From positions 1,585,349-1,649,348 of the forward strand of contig JAALGY010000039.1 of the NCBI GenBank assembly GCA_032358165.1: 64,000 nucleotides of DNA. Direction: 5' to 3'. Every line of letters starts with the position of its first letter. The first letter of the stretch is position 1. Below the pieces are notes generated by a model. The model was not told where the DNA came from, searched no databases, and saw nothing but the letters and a program-made list of their open reading frames with translations. This stretch comes from Diplosphaera chodatii (Eukaryota > Chlorophyta > Trebouxiophyceae > Prasiolales > Stichococcaceae). Shown piece after piece: positions 38,701 to 57,252 of this stretch. Made by a program: the position numbers and the translations under genes.

Positions 38701-39591
38701 CTGTGTTGAAGGGCTGCATGTCTCATGGTCAAATGTGTAAGCCAACGTGCATCTGGGGGCAATTCAGGGTGGCAGCGGAGGCGGAGCAGCGGCTGCTGGC
38801 GGTCTGTCGGGCAGTCGTGGTGCAGGCGGCGGCAGATGCATGGGCGGCGCACGAGGCGGCTGCAGCCGCTGCCGCTGGCGCCGCCGCAGCCGCTGGCGGG
38901 TCGGCCACCAGCGCAGCCCAGGCGAGTGTCAGAGGGTATACTCGTGTTGGTGAAGTCTGGAGACTCCTTGGACAAGAACAGCAAATGCAGACGCTTGCCA
39001 CCTAAAACGGGATGCTGTACAGCGCACAGGTCGGCAGTGAATGACACTGCTTTCAGCTTGATGCATGAGTCTCACACGTCCTCCAGAGTCTGCAGCTGTA
39101 CCGAAGCTGTGTTCTGGAGTGCATTGGTTGCTTATTTCCTACAGGGCCGCCCCGCCGCGTCGGAGGAGCTGGCGTGGGAGGCGGCGGTGCGCGGCCCCCT
39201 GCTAGTCGCCATCCTGGACGCCTACCGGGCGGTGTCCCCCGACGCCTGGCGCGCCGAGCTCACGTGAGCGCTGACTGACGTGGACGGAATGTGGAGACTC
39301 CTGTCCCTGTCGGAAATGCTGCAGGCAGTGCAGGGTGTGGGCATCACACTGTCACGGCCTTGCTGGCAGGAGGCTACACCACTTGATGCCAAGACCTTGC
39401 TGTCGAGCCCGCTCCAGCTACTCATGCGGCGCCACCGCTGACACCTGAGCCGAGAACGTCGCGACATGTCCTGCAGGCGGCTGTACCCGCACCTGGCCAA
39501 GCTGGTGTGCAGCGGGCAGCCGGGGGTGCGCACCGCGCTGGGTGACCTCATGCGGCAGCAGCTGCCGACCGTCATCGCGGGGGCGGCGTGA
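20749..39591 (+). CDS. BIG-type Sec7-domain ARF guanine-nucleotide exchange factor, 44 exons, ~2070 aa
   Basis: Large ARF-GEF expected to swap GDP for GTP on ARF1-class GTPases at the trans-Golgi. Exon ends in order: 20749-20944, 21177-21334, 21454-21525, 21735-21860, 22075-22197, 22804-22960, 23434-23697, 23876-23999, 24522-24710, 24834-24942, 25036-25224, 25723-25827, 26252-26356, 26537-26649, 26926-27031, 27478-27618, 27887-28113, 28356-28467, 28888-29020, 29149-29348, 29569-29789, 30193-30343, 30744-30897, 31126-31190, 31462-31572, 31752-31904, 32072-32143, 32325-32452, 32968-33087, 33274-33367, 33843-33963, 34572-34680, 35099-35246, 35487-35617, 35750-35807, 36004-36108, 36554-36817, 36963-37158, 37374-37540, 37796-37924, 38261-38439, 38768-38921, 39145-39263, 39477-39591. 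Domains: DCB (1-225), a disordered linker (226-506), the HUS box FVNYDCD (~703-709), Sec7 (~835-1010) with FRLPGE (glutamic finger ~Glu918) and MLNTDAHNP, then DHS repeats (for example [14 protein letters not shown]). It is longer than usual BIG proteins (~1700-1850). Introns after exons 4, 22 and 42 appear to be GC-AG. Exon 11 may start at 25135 instead. Confidence 0.93.
26656..26682 (+). other. Perfect 11-bp inverted repeat (hairpin) in an intron
   Basis: GAATGCTGACC and its exact complement GGTCAGCATTC flank a 5-base loop (GAAAG), just 6 bases after the donor of intron 14 of the ARF-GEF. In the RNA this would form a stable stem next to the 5' splice site. Confidence 0.7.
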
Positions 39592-40404
39592 CCGGGACGG
39601 CGGCTATCAAGATCACATTCATCTGACGATGAGCATAAGGAACAGTATCCACATTGGACGCTAAAACATGCTACGTGGACACCCCTAGAGTGAATTGTAT
39701 AGATCCAGATTTCCTATTGGATTGAGACCGTGATCCACGTTGGCCACTTATTTGAGAGGGTTCCACATTCCCGAAAGGAAGACCCTTTGGATGAATACAT
39801 AATACTGGCAGACCAGCAGGAGGCATGTACGGATCCCCTGAACCTTGGTAGTCCCGCAGTGGCCTCGGTACACGCAGGTCCCAAGTGCTTCGATGGCAAC
39901 GCGCTTTGCACCACACAGTTATCTCCTGACTGTCAGGACGACTGATAGCTGGCACGTGTCAGTAATATCACTATGCAATGTCAGGGGTCGCAGCCGTGGA
40001 TCGCCTGAGAGACAGGCCAGGCATGATGGAGAGCTGAGACCAGCCTGATCGGCGGTTGGGAACGGCTGCAGCACGGCGCAGCTGGCAGCACTGGCTGCAG
40101 TGTTCATGCAGGCGGGCCTGCGCAGCCCCTGCGGTTGCCCCCCTCACACGCTGCTGCCGAGGGTGAGCCAGCAGCATGCGGCAGCGCTTGATCATGGTCA
40201 TGAGCACCCGCGGACCGTGCATGAAGTCGTGGAACACCTTTGTATCTGAGGCGTACAATGTCATGTGAGCACCTTCTGCCGCGCCGGTCGGACGTGCGGG
40301 GGCATTGCTTGGCTAACAGCAGGCGCCGCATCCGACAATGCCGGCATTGCGCAGTGACTGATGGGCTGTGTGCCTGGTGCAATCCCTTGCAGGCTGGCGT
40401 GCGC
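39592..40404. other. Intergenic with a lower-GC block
   Basis: Between the ARF-GEF stop and the IleRS start. About 39600-39960 is less GC-rich and lacks the local codon bias, yet is open for about 70 codons on the plus strand and 94 on the minus strand. No gene is called. The remainder should hold the IleRS promoter and 5' leader. Confidence 0.4.
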
Positions 40405-48070
<7,666 letters not shown>

Positions 48071-48525
48071 TGGGGAACCACATGGGCACGAGGAGGCGTC
48101 AGTGGAGTGCACAGTGTGGCTGCGCTGGGTCTGCGCAGGCGTGCTTGCAACTGCAACTGGTCGGCTGATCACGAAGCGAAGCACATCTGTGGCAGCAGAG
48201 CAGCCACATCTTGGTGTATTATCCTGATATCTGAGCAGCAGGATGCAGCTTGTCACCTGAGACGTGCTGTCAATCAGACTGTGTTTCTAGCAAGGCACTC
48301 CTCAGCAGCCAGTTCGTTACAAATACATGGTTCGGCGCTTGCTTCTCATTCGAGGTTCAAAAAAAGGACAACAATCCATTTCCTCGGCGCTCACCCTTCT
48401 CATAACTTCCACACGTTGTTTCGCTTCCTTCATTTCCCAACTTGATTGCATAGCTATGATGGAACACAACGGCTGCACCGGAGCTGCAGCTGCAGCCGAG
48501 CGTCACATGGGTAGTCCCTCATGCG
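48071..48525. other. Convergent intergenic, 3' flanks
   Basis: Shared 3' flank of IleRS (plus) and the first methyltransferase (minus). A TGTAA on the minus strand (complement of 48317-48321), about 205 bases past the methyltransferase stop, is a likely poly(A) signal. No exon is seen. Confidence 0.5.
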
Positions 48526-49882
48526 TCACACACCACGAATGAAGTGGCCGCTGCCGTCAACCTTGACAAATGCATACTCGAGGCACTGCCATGCCGCCAG
48601 GTAATTTGGCTCGACCGAGAACACGCGGTAGCCGGCGGCATGCATGCCGGTGAAGAACCGAGTCAGGATGCGCTTTGCTGTCGCCCCAGTGGGTCCGCCG
48701 TTGATCTTGTCTGAGTGGATCTCGATCAGTATTTGGGTGAAGGGCATCTGCGCCGCCGTGTCCAGCAGCTCCAGAAACACGCCCCACTCGCCGCCCTCAA
48801 TGTCGATTTTGAGCACATCGATCCAGGTCACATTGGCGGCCGCCATGCTGTCTGCCAGGGTGGTGAAGTTCGAGCCGGCGCCCGGCAGCCCCTTCGCGCT
48901 CGTGATGCCCTGCGGGTGGAAGTCCACACCCGGCACCCGCCGCACCTGCAGGAGCAAGGGACTGCAGCAGTCATGCGGGTCGGCTGGGGCACCTGCAACA
49001 GCAGATCACCGGGCAGCTCCGCGCCAACATCTCTTCAACAGACGCAGGTGCATACAAGCGTTCAGCAGCGTGTGCAAGACTGTTTGTGACGCATGAGGCC
49101 TGCTCTATCTGGTACCATCACTCTGCATCGCACCTTGGCAGCAACTCTGGGCGCGAGCGTCGGGTCAAAGGTGTGCACCCGGCAGTGCGGGAAGTCAGCG
49201 AGTATGGCCGTCTCGAAGGACACCTCGCCGTTGGATCCGACCGAGTACACGATGCAGGCGTCGTGCGACAGCAGCTGCTCTGGTGCGCACACCCACTTGC
49301 CTGCGCGCAGTGTGCAGAGGCAGTGTCAGCAGAGGCATGCGACTGTTGTGACTCTTCCACAACGATGATCTGCGCTAGCATCCACGAACAACTGCTGCAA
49401 TGCACAGCACACGTTATACAGCAGCGACAAGTGTCAGGCTGACCTCCGTCGATGGGGCGGCCCATGCGGCGGCGCCCTGGGCACTCGTAGAAGGGGCCGT
49501 TGAGGTACCACATGTCGACGTGGGGCCTGACCCTCGCAAGACTGTGCAGGTAGCTCAGCGCCGCCTGCTGCTGCCTCTGATAGTTTGCCTCGGACCGGTT
49601 CAGGTCGCAGCTGGGCTCGACCGTGGTGGTCCAGGGCCGCTCTGTACGCAGGCCTGCGCCTGCATGGAAGTCAAGTTGACCTCTTGCTGTCTCATTCAGC
49701 CAGTTCAACGTGTCAGTGCTGAGGATTGGCCACCCTAATCCAACTGCACCACGCCTGTTGTCTTGGTCTGCACCTGCTGTGTGAGCAAGGACACAGCGTG
49801 GCGTCGTCCATGCCAGGCTGTGGCGCCCGATCAGCGTGCCGGCAACAAGTGATATGAGCACAAGCAGCGCATCGCGATGCAT
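48526..49882 (-). CDS. FkbM/METTL24-like methyltransferase, copy A, 301 aa, 4 exons
   Basis: Exons (transcript order): 49774-49882, 49444-49653, 49134-49300, 48526-48945, all in phase. An N-terminal hydrophobic helix (ALLVLISLVAGTLIG) suggests a Golgi-type signal anchor. The lumenal part starts with MWYLNGPFYECPGRRRMG and KWVCAPEQLL. It continues with a SAM-binding-like CIVYSVGSNGEVSFE and HTFDPTL, then WIDVLKIDIEGGEWGVFLEL, the FkbM-family core with the DIEG motif. The end is QILIEIH, GYRVFSVEPNY and EYAFVKV. The family moves methyl groups from S-adenosylmethionine to sugars or unknown acceptors; the substrate here is unknown. The sequence between exons 1 and 2 is also open in frame, so an unspliced form is possible. 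Copy B (50500-51898) is a tandem paralogue. Confidence 0.88.
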
Positions 49883-50499
49883 GCGCGCTTGTAAGTCGTG
49901 CGCAATTGCAGCATGCACTATGGTTCAGATCCACAAGGCACGGTGGCTGTGTGAATGCCCTGTACGTGCCAACACAATCGGCAGCCACGTTTGACACTGA
50001 CAGTAGGGACCAGCATTCATGCGCAAGTACAACATCGCCCGTCCAGAGGCAAGAGATAGGGCTGCACCGCCTGCTGCCGCTCACATGCTGATGTGGAGGT
50101 CAACATGCATGGGCAGTCACGCCACCGATTGCCGTCGAACTGCCGTGGCAGCAGGAGATGAGCCGACGGTTTGCCAGAATGGTGACAGATTTGCTAAGCC
50201 AGTCGCAGTTGCTGCCAGCACTGAGGTTTCCCCTTGAAGGCTGGTACATGCAGCGGTGCTGGCAGCGCTGCAGGAAGCAGATCCTGTTTACTAGCTGCAT
50301 CATGCAGCACCATACATGTTGCCCTGCACACTCATTCAAACGTACTTCTGCTGAGATCCGAACTACCGTCTTCGCATCACCGTCTTCGCACAGTAGTGCA
50401 CGCCATCAGCATCAGGTAGCGCTAGCCGTAGCACAAAGTTGCTGGCTGCTCGATGTGTGGCGGTTCCTGACTGCTGAACGTTGCAACATCCAACGCATG
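49883..50499. other. Spacer between the two methyltransferase copies
   Basis: This holds the promoter of copy A and the 3' flank of copy B. TCACATGCTGATGTGG at 50081-50096 recurs upstream of copy B (52060-52075), showing that the duplicated unit includes upstream sequence. A short CCGTCTTCGCA direct repeat lies near 50370-50395. Confidence 0.55.
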
Positions 50500-51898
50500 T
50501 CATGCACCTCGGATGAAATGGCCGCTGCCATCCACCTTGACAAAAGCATACTCCAGGCACGGGGCTTTGGTTTCATAGTTCGGCTCGACCGAGAACACCC
50601 GGTAGCCAGCGGCGTGCATGCCAGTGAAGAACTGCGTCAACAGCTGCCTGGCTCGCGGCCCGGCGGGCCCGCCGCTAATCACGCTGGTGTGGATCTCCAG
50701 CTGTATCTGGGTGAACGGCAGCTGCGCTCCGTCCTCCAGCAGCTCCAGGAACACGCCCCACTCGCTGCCCTCGATGTCCACCTTCAGCACGTCTATCCAG
50801 CTGACGTTGGCGTCCGCCATGCTGGCCGCCAGGGTGGTGAAGTTCGCGCCGGCGCGCCGCAGCGCCTTGGCGCCCACGATGCCCAGCGGGTGGAAAGTCA
50901 CGCCCCGCACCCGCGCCACCTGCGGCAGACGGCCGCTGCCACGGTGAATGGCTGCAGACCCAGCACAAGCAGATATGCAGCCCAGCACAAAACAGTTCAC
51001 CAGCCGGCAGGACAGCTGCGATGCACAACATGTGCAGGGCATGCATGCCTAGACGCGCTGTGCGGAGTGCAGTGCCCGTGGCAACAGCAGACGCCGCACC
51101 TTGGCGGCGACCTTGGGCGTGAGCGTCGGGTCAAAGGTGTGCATCTGGCAGTGCGGGAACTCGGCCAGGAGGGCGGACTCGAAGGACGTCTCGCCCCTCG
51201 AGCCCACTGAAAACACCACGCAGCCGGCGTTCGACAGCAGCTGCTCCGGGGCGCACACCCACTTGCCTGTTCAAACGCCGCATGATCACATCAGCTCGTT
51301 AGTCAACATGTCACAGATTGGCGACGCAGAGTATCGTCATGTCGGGTGTGACTGCGTAGGCATACATGCATTCATGCTGTCATGCACAGCACGTAGAAGA
51401 GACAGCTGGTTTGGCATGCTGACCTCCATCAATGGGTTTCCCGATGCGGCGGCGCCCGGGGCACTCGTAGAACGGGCCATTGAGGTACCACATGTCGCTG
51501 GTCGGCCGCGCATGCGGGTGGTTCTTGAGCCACTGAAACGCTGACTGCTGCTGCCTGTGGTAGTTGGCCTCCGCGCGGCTCAAGTTGAAGCTGGGCACGA
51601 TGGCGGTCGAGGCGCGCCCTGTCGTGGAGCCTGCAGGCGTGCGGGATTTCTCAGCTTGGAAACACGAATGGCACATGCCCGCGTTTCCTGGTCATCACCT
51701 TCAGGAAATGCAGCTGTTCAGATCGTGCGCACCTGTCTGCGCATCTCTGCCCCACTCTGATGTCCATTGCAGGCCACTGTGTCCGACCAGGGCACCCACT
51801 AGGAGGGACACTAGGATAAGCAGTGCATCGCGGTGTTTGTGCCAGCGCGCGTTTCCCAAATGGGGAGGTGCTGTGTGGTTTGAATGCTGCTTTGGCAT
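50500..51898 (-). CDS. FkbM/METTL24-like methyltransferase, copy B, 319 aa, 4 exons
   Basis: Exons (transcript order): 51733-51898, 51424-51630, 51100-51266, 50500-50919. The last two exons are exactly the same length as in copy A (167 and 420 nt). The N-terminus has His/Asn/Pro residues, then a hydrophobic anchor (ALLILVSLLVGALVG). Conserved blocks follow: MWYLNGPFYECPGRRRIG, KWVCAPEQLL, VVFSVGSRGETSFE, HTFDPTLTP, WIDVLKVDIEGSEWGVFLEL and GYRVFSVEPNY. It is a SAM-dependent methyltransferase of the FkbM type with unknown acceptor, probably in the Golgi lumen by its anchor. The start at 51898 was chosen as the first in-frame ATG; the codon just upstream is GTG. Divergent from DUS3 with only 425 bp between starts. 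Confidence 0.88.
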
Positions 51899-52323
51899 GC
51901 TCACAGGCAGCAGTCAAGGTGCTGCCTTGTCCCTGGGAACATGATCCGACGGCACGCTGCTTGAACAGTTACCGGCCACCTGTTTGCATGCATGAGACGA
52001 GGCCATCGATGGTGCGGGCACAAGTAATGCACTGAAGTGCACATGCATGATGGCAGCGATCACATGCTGATGTGGCGCCACACAAGCAGGCGCCCGCCGA
52101 CTGCCGCCAGGTTCGCCAGACGACCATTGCAAGACAGTCACATGCAAATCTACCGGAGAGGTCTGGCACATCGCTTCACTTCGCTTCACTTCGCTGGGGC
52201 CCGAAGAGCAGGGCATTGCTCACTATACACAGCAGGTCGCGTTGGCAAGGCTGCAGCAGTCGCACACCAAACAACACATGCAGTCTGCAGGTGACTGCTC
52301 CAGCTGAGCGGCACATTTAAAGC
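51899..52323. other. Divergent promoter between methyltransferase B and DUS3
   Basis: About 425 bp between two divergent starts. It contains the duplicated CACATGCTGATGTGG block (52061-52075) and a short CTTCACTTCG tandem repeat at about 52173-52195. No exon is supported. Confidence 0.5.
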
Positions 52324-55300
52324 ATGGCCAGCGGGGTGGCGCCCGTGAAGCCCGAGTACGTCAGGAAGGCGGGCGTCAAAGTCGTGGTGGAGGCGGTGCT
52401 GGGCAGCTCACCCGCGGCCGGTGCCGCTGCAGAGCCCGACGCCGGTGGCAAGCACCAGCCGCAGACTGCCAACAAGCGCAGCCGGCGCCAGCAGCAGAAG
52501 GTGAGCGTGGCGTTGAAAGTGCTCGGACCCACGGACCAAAAGATGGCGGCATCGCTCTGACATGATGGCGCAGCCCTGCGGCAGCATCTGCCATGTTCAG
52601 CTGAAACCGCGCTCCACAGTGCGTACGACGCATAGCACGAGGCCTCGATCGTCTGATGCTATCATGCACATCGGGACAACAAGATGCGGTGCTTTGTAAT
52701 CGATGCCGCACAGCCGCTATGGCGCAGGGCTAGTGTTACATCTGTCAATGAGCTATGCCACAACGAACCGCAGGACCGCAAGGAGGCACGGGCGACGAGC
52801 ACGGAGCTGTGCTCCAGCTTTGCGCATGGGCGCTGCCGCTTTGGAGACAGCTGCCGCTTCGCGCATGACGTCGCCGCATACATTGCAGCGCGGCCGCCCG
52901 ATCTGCCCGGCGGCTGCCCCTTCTCAGCAGCCAGCTCCTGCCCCTACGGTGAGATGTCGATCGCACAGCGCAGGGCACGGGCAACTAGCTGTGCCAAGCT
53001 CACCACTGTCATAGCTGCCTTAAGCGTTAACCATCATGCGCCTGCGGCAGTATGGCAATGTGATGACCCTGCTTGCAGTCCCTGTACAATGCATGGACCT
53101 TCATCCTTGGTGGGAATGTGCTTTGCATTGCTTTTGCCATGGCGCAGGCATCACCTGCCGCTGGGCGTCAAAGCACGCCACACCCGACCAGCTGACGCAG
53201 CAGTACCTGATCGCGCCGCAGCCGCTGCCTCAGCAGAATGGCAGCGCAACGGCTTCAGCAGCGGCAGACCCTGCCACAGGTGCTGCCAGCGGCGCAGCAG
53301 CAGCTGATGATGTGCAGACAGCCAGCACGCCAACCGAAGCAGCACAGCCGGTTGCTGTGGTGCGTACAGAGGCCACAGGCGGCCCAGCGCAGCCAGCAGA
53401 GGATGCCACCTGGGTCGCCGGCAGCACAGCGCCGCTGCAGCGGTCCAGCGAGACCGCTGCGTCAGCAGCAGCGGCGGTGGCGCCAGCTGCAGACGCTGCT
53501 GCCGTTGCAGTTCCTACAGAGCATGCGCACTTGCAGCAGCGCACGCCGGCTGACAGCGGAGGCGATGCAGCTCAGACCAGTGATGCAGCCTGGCTCAACG
53601 GCGTGAATGGCGGCAGTGGCGCCACTGTACAGCCAGTTGCAGCGGCCCCTCGGACTGAGGAGCTGCCAGTGGCGGTGGCGCTGCCAGAGAGCAGCAACAC
53701 CCTGCCCAAAGATGTGCAGATCCGGCTCAGGTGTCCCTGTTGCGCTGCATGCACCTGTATGGCTGTCAAGCAATGTGCTGCACCTGGCTGTGAGACAGAC
53801 ATGAAGCCACCATCCACCAACAGCCTGGCTGCCTGTCCATCATGTCGTGTTGGCAGGCAATTCGAGCGTCGAAGCGTTTCATCTATCCATGCACAGGAAG
53901 AACACGTACGACTTCAGCCGCGCGGACGGCGTCCTGGCGGCGCTGGGCGTCAAGGCCGGGCGCCAGGTGCAGGCGTCCACTGCCAAGGCGCAGCGCCGCC
54001 AGCAGCAGCAGCAGCAGCAGTCACAGCAGCAGTCACAGCAGCAGCAGTCGAATGGCACGGCGCAGCGGGCAGCAGTGGCAGCTGCTGCGGATGCGGAGCT
54101 GTCTGGTGATGAGGCGCCGGCTGCTGTTGCCGCCGAGCCCGCTGCCAAGCGGCAGCGCCTGGATGCTGCAAATGCCAGCCATGCAGAAGCAGCACCTGAC
54201 CAGCTCACTGGAACTGACAGCGCCACAGCCAACGGCGCTTTGGATACGGCGGGCAGGCCTGCACCGCCAGCCAAGGTCCGACCGGCATTGGATGGCAGCA
54301 CAGCACCCGCAGCAGCTGCGCCAGCCGTCATGCTCGAAGACACCGCCGCCCCGCCGCAGCCGCTGTTCGACATCAGGGCGCAGGCGGCGTCGGGGGCGGA
54401 CGCGGCAGACGGGCCGCTGCGGCCTGCGGAGAAGAAGCGGCTGAACCTGCGGGGCAAGTCGTACCTGGCGCCGCTGACCACCGTCGGCAACCTGCCCTTC
54501 AGGTGGGTCTTGCATGACCGGGCCATGTGTCCATTATATGCTGGCACCGAAGCATCACCTGCAGGAGTTGGCCTGATAAACTTGTTGATGACCATATTCA
54601 TCAACAGCTGCTGCCAGAGTCCTCGTGTTCGGCACTGGGAGTCTGCTGTCTCGCTTTGAAGCAGCATGCAGTGTGTCTTGTGTCAGCGGACGAAAATCCT
54701 GATTTGGGCCGGCGCTGTCCGCCATGCATCAATTGTAGTTGTGCGCTGTGATCAGCTATGTGCAGTTGCCCTTTGTCGAGTGTCATCTGCACATCTGCAC
54801 TGCTGCACATCAGGCATGCCGACAGCAGGGTGTTGTGCCCTGCACAGGCGGGTGTGCAAGGGGCTGGGCGTGGATGTGACGTGCGGCGAGATGGCGATGG
54901 CGACCAACCTGATCCAGGGGCAGACGTCGGAGTGGGCGCTGCTGCGCCGCCACCCCTGCGAGGACCTGTTCGGCGTGCAGGTCGGTTCCTGCAGAGCCAT
55001 GCATTGACTTTGCAGCTTTTGGAGGTGGCAGCCTTGCACAATGAGGTCATGTATGCCCCTGCCGCCTACAGCTCGGAGACAGCAGGCTGGGTCAACAGTT
55101 TGACAGCCTATTAGTCCCACACCACCTGCTGTTCAACACTGCAGATCTGCGGTGGGTTTCCAGACGCCGTGGCGCGCTGCTGCCAGCTGCTGGACGAGTG
55201 CATCGACGTCGACTTTGTGGTGCGCGGCACATGGCATCCAGCTGCTTTGCGTCAGACGCGGCGTCACTGCAGCCCTCTACGGTTGTCGACCGTTGCAAAT

Positions 55301-57252
55301 GTATGTGGTGTACTGCTATCCTTCAGCCCGCCAGACAATGCCCCGCCACACGCAGGACATCAACATGGGGTGCCCCATCGACCTGGTGTGCAACAAGGGC
55401 GCCGGCTCCGCGCTGCTGCAGCGGCCCGGCAAGATGGCGGACGTGGTGCGCGCGGCCTCGCGCTGCCTGTCGGCGCCCCTCACCTTCAAAACACGCAAGG
55501 TGCACCGCTTGTGAGAGCCGTAGCAGCTCCTATCCAATCAGGGAAGGAGCACCGCCCGCTGTGCAGCAGGTGTACTGGTCCTGCTGTCACCACGACCTAC
55601 ACTCGTCAGAGGCAAGCGCAGCTCCAGTCCTGATCCCACAATCTGGCAGATGGCAGCGTATCAGGCTGCGGCAGACGCCGCTGGCTGATGCTACAGCATG
55701 TGGCTGGCAGATCCTCCAGGAAACTGCAGCCAACGCTGCCCGACTGTGGTTGGACCGGGCAAGTGCTTCGTGCAGGGGTACAACGATGGAAAGGACATCG
55801 CGCACGACCTCCTGCCGCAGGCGCAGGGCTGGGGCGCAGCCGCCGTCACGCTGCACGGCCGCACCCGCCAGCAGCGGTGCGCCTTGCATGGCCGAGCACT
55901 TGACTGTAGGCTTCATGGCATCATTGCCTTACGCAGTAGATCGCGGCTGCGGCTGTTGCTGCTGGTGTTGTACAGCGCTCCTTGTAAAGCATTGGTTGCA
56001 CTTCTGCTGACCTGCAAGCTACGAGCTTGCCAGGTACTCCAAGCTGGCGGACTGGGAGTACATCCAGCGTTGCGCGTCTGCCGTGCCTGAGGTGCGCTGC
56101 ACCTGCGAACAGAGCAGGGGTGATGGGCGTGGACTGGACCACCACCGCCAGCTCAATGATGTAAGTCTTGTTGCTGTGTGCCAGCACGTACAATGTAACA
56201 CAGCTGCCATCGCATCCTCCACAGGGCTTCCAGGTCCTGGGCAATGGCGATGTGTACAACTATGAGCAGTGGGAGTCTCTGCTGGGCGGCGACTCAGGGC
56301 TGGCCACGCTCATGATCGGCCGCGCAGCGCTGATTAAGCCCTGGATCTTCACCGAGATCAAGGTCTGCCAAACTGGCGTCTGACGTGCTCCTTTGATGCC
56401 AAGGCAAGTGCAGCCTCAGACTGTGACAGACCCTCATCCAACCAGCATTCAAATTGGCCATTCCGCTGCAGGAGCGGCGGCACTGGGACATCTCGGCGCA
56501 GGAGCGGCTTGAGCTGTTCAAGGACTTCTGCGCATTTGGCCTCACACACTGGGGGTCCGACTCGAAGGGTGTGGAAACCACCAGGTAAGGGTGGCAGCTG
56601 CCAGTGCTGTGTTCCTGCCCTGCATGTGGTGCCGCTTTTGCGGCGACTGCCGACACGACGCAGTCAAACTGGTGCCATATCAGCACTGCCTGCTGTACCC
56701 TGCAGGCGCTTCCTGCTGGAGTGGCTGTCGTTCACACACCGCTACATCCCCGTGGGCTTGCTGGAAACCGCTTCACAGGCGGGTTCTAGATGTCCACTGC
56801 TCAGCTGCCTGTGTTGTGATTGTACATTCGGCTGCTTAGCGCTCGCTTACACACGCTCCTTCGGCAGCAGGTGCTAACTAAGTGGCTTTGAAGTGGCAAG
56901 TGCTGCTGGTTGCAGGCTGCGCACCTCAACTGGCGCAACCCGGGCATTGTGGGCCGGAGCGACCTGGAGACGCTGCTGGCGTCGGACGACCCGCGCAGCT
57001 GGGTCGCCATCTCAGAGCGGCTGCTGGGGCCGCCGCCGCCCGGCTTCCGCTTCCAGCCCAAGCACAAGGCGCAGGTCGGCATGCTTGGCTGTTGCTGTGT
57101 TTTATTATGCATACCTGAACGTGCAGTGCCTTCCATGACCTGCCTGTGAGACGCAGAATGCTAACAGCCTTTGTGGGGCCCACATCCTGCAGACCAGCGC
57201 ACGCTCAGAGGCGGACATGGCGCTGGCAGCAGATGATGGCGCCAATGGCTGA
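52324..57252 (+). CDS. DUS3: tRNA-dihydrouridine(47) synthase with CCCH zinc fingers (DUS3), 14 exons, 864 aa
   Basis: Flavoenzyme reducing uridine 47 of tRNAs. Exons: 52324-52500, 52774-52948, 53148-53730, 53897-54502, 54848-54980, 55145-55219, 55356-55499, 55776-55876, 56034-56091, 56225-56362, 56472-56584, 56706-56778, 56916-57074, 57193-57252, all in phase. The N-terminus has a basic patch (KRSRRQQQK). A CCCH finger follows ([19 protein letters not shown]), then a second ([12 protein letters not shown]...CRWASKH) split by intron 2. A long Ala/Gln/Pro linker (~125-480) includes a glutamine run. The catalytic barrel starts at [14 protein letters not shown], then [13 protein letters not shown], and [20 protein letters not shown] with the GCP cysteine. 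It continues through [29 protein letters not shown] and [19 protein letters not shown] to [20 protein letters not shown]. The intron after exon 12 is GC-AG. It matches eukaryotic DUS3 in order and motifs. Confidence 0.95.
54001..54048 (+). repeat. CAG repeat coding for a glutamine run in DUS3
   Basis: A (CAG)n tract broken by two TCA codons lies in exon 4 of DUS3 and encodes Gln with two Ser. It sits in the disordered linker between the zinc fingers and the catalytic barrel, so length change is probably tolerated. Confidence 0.85.
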
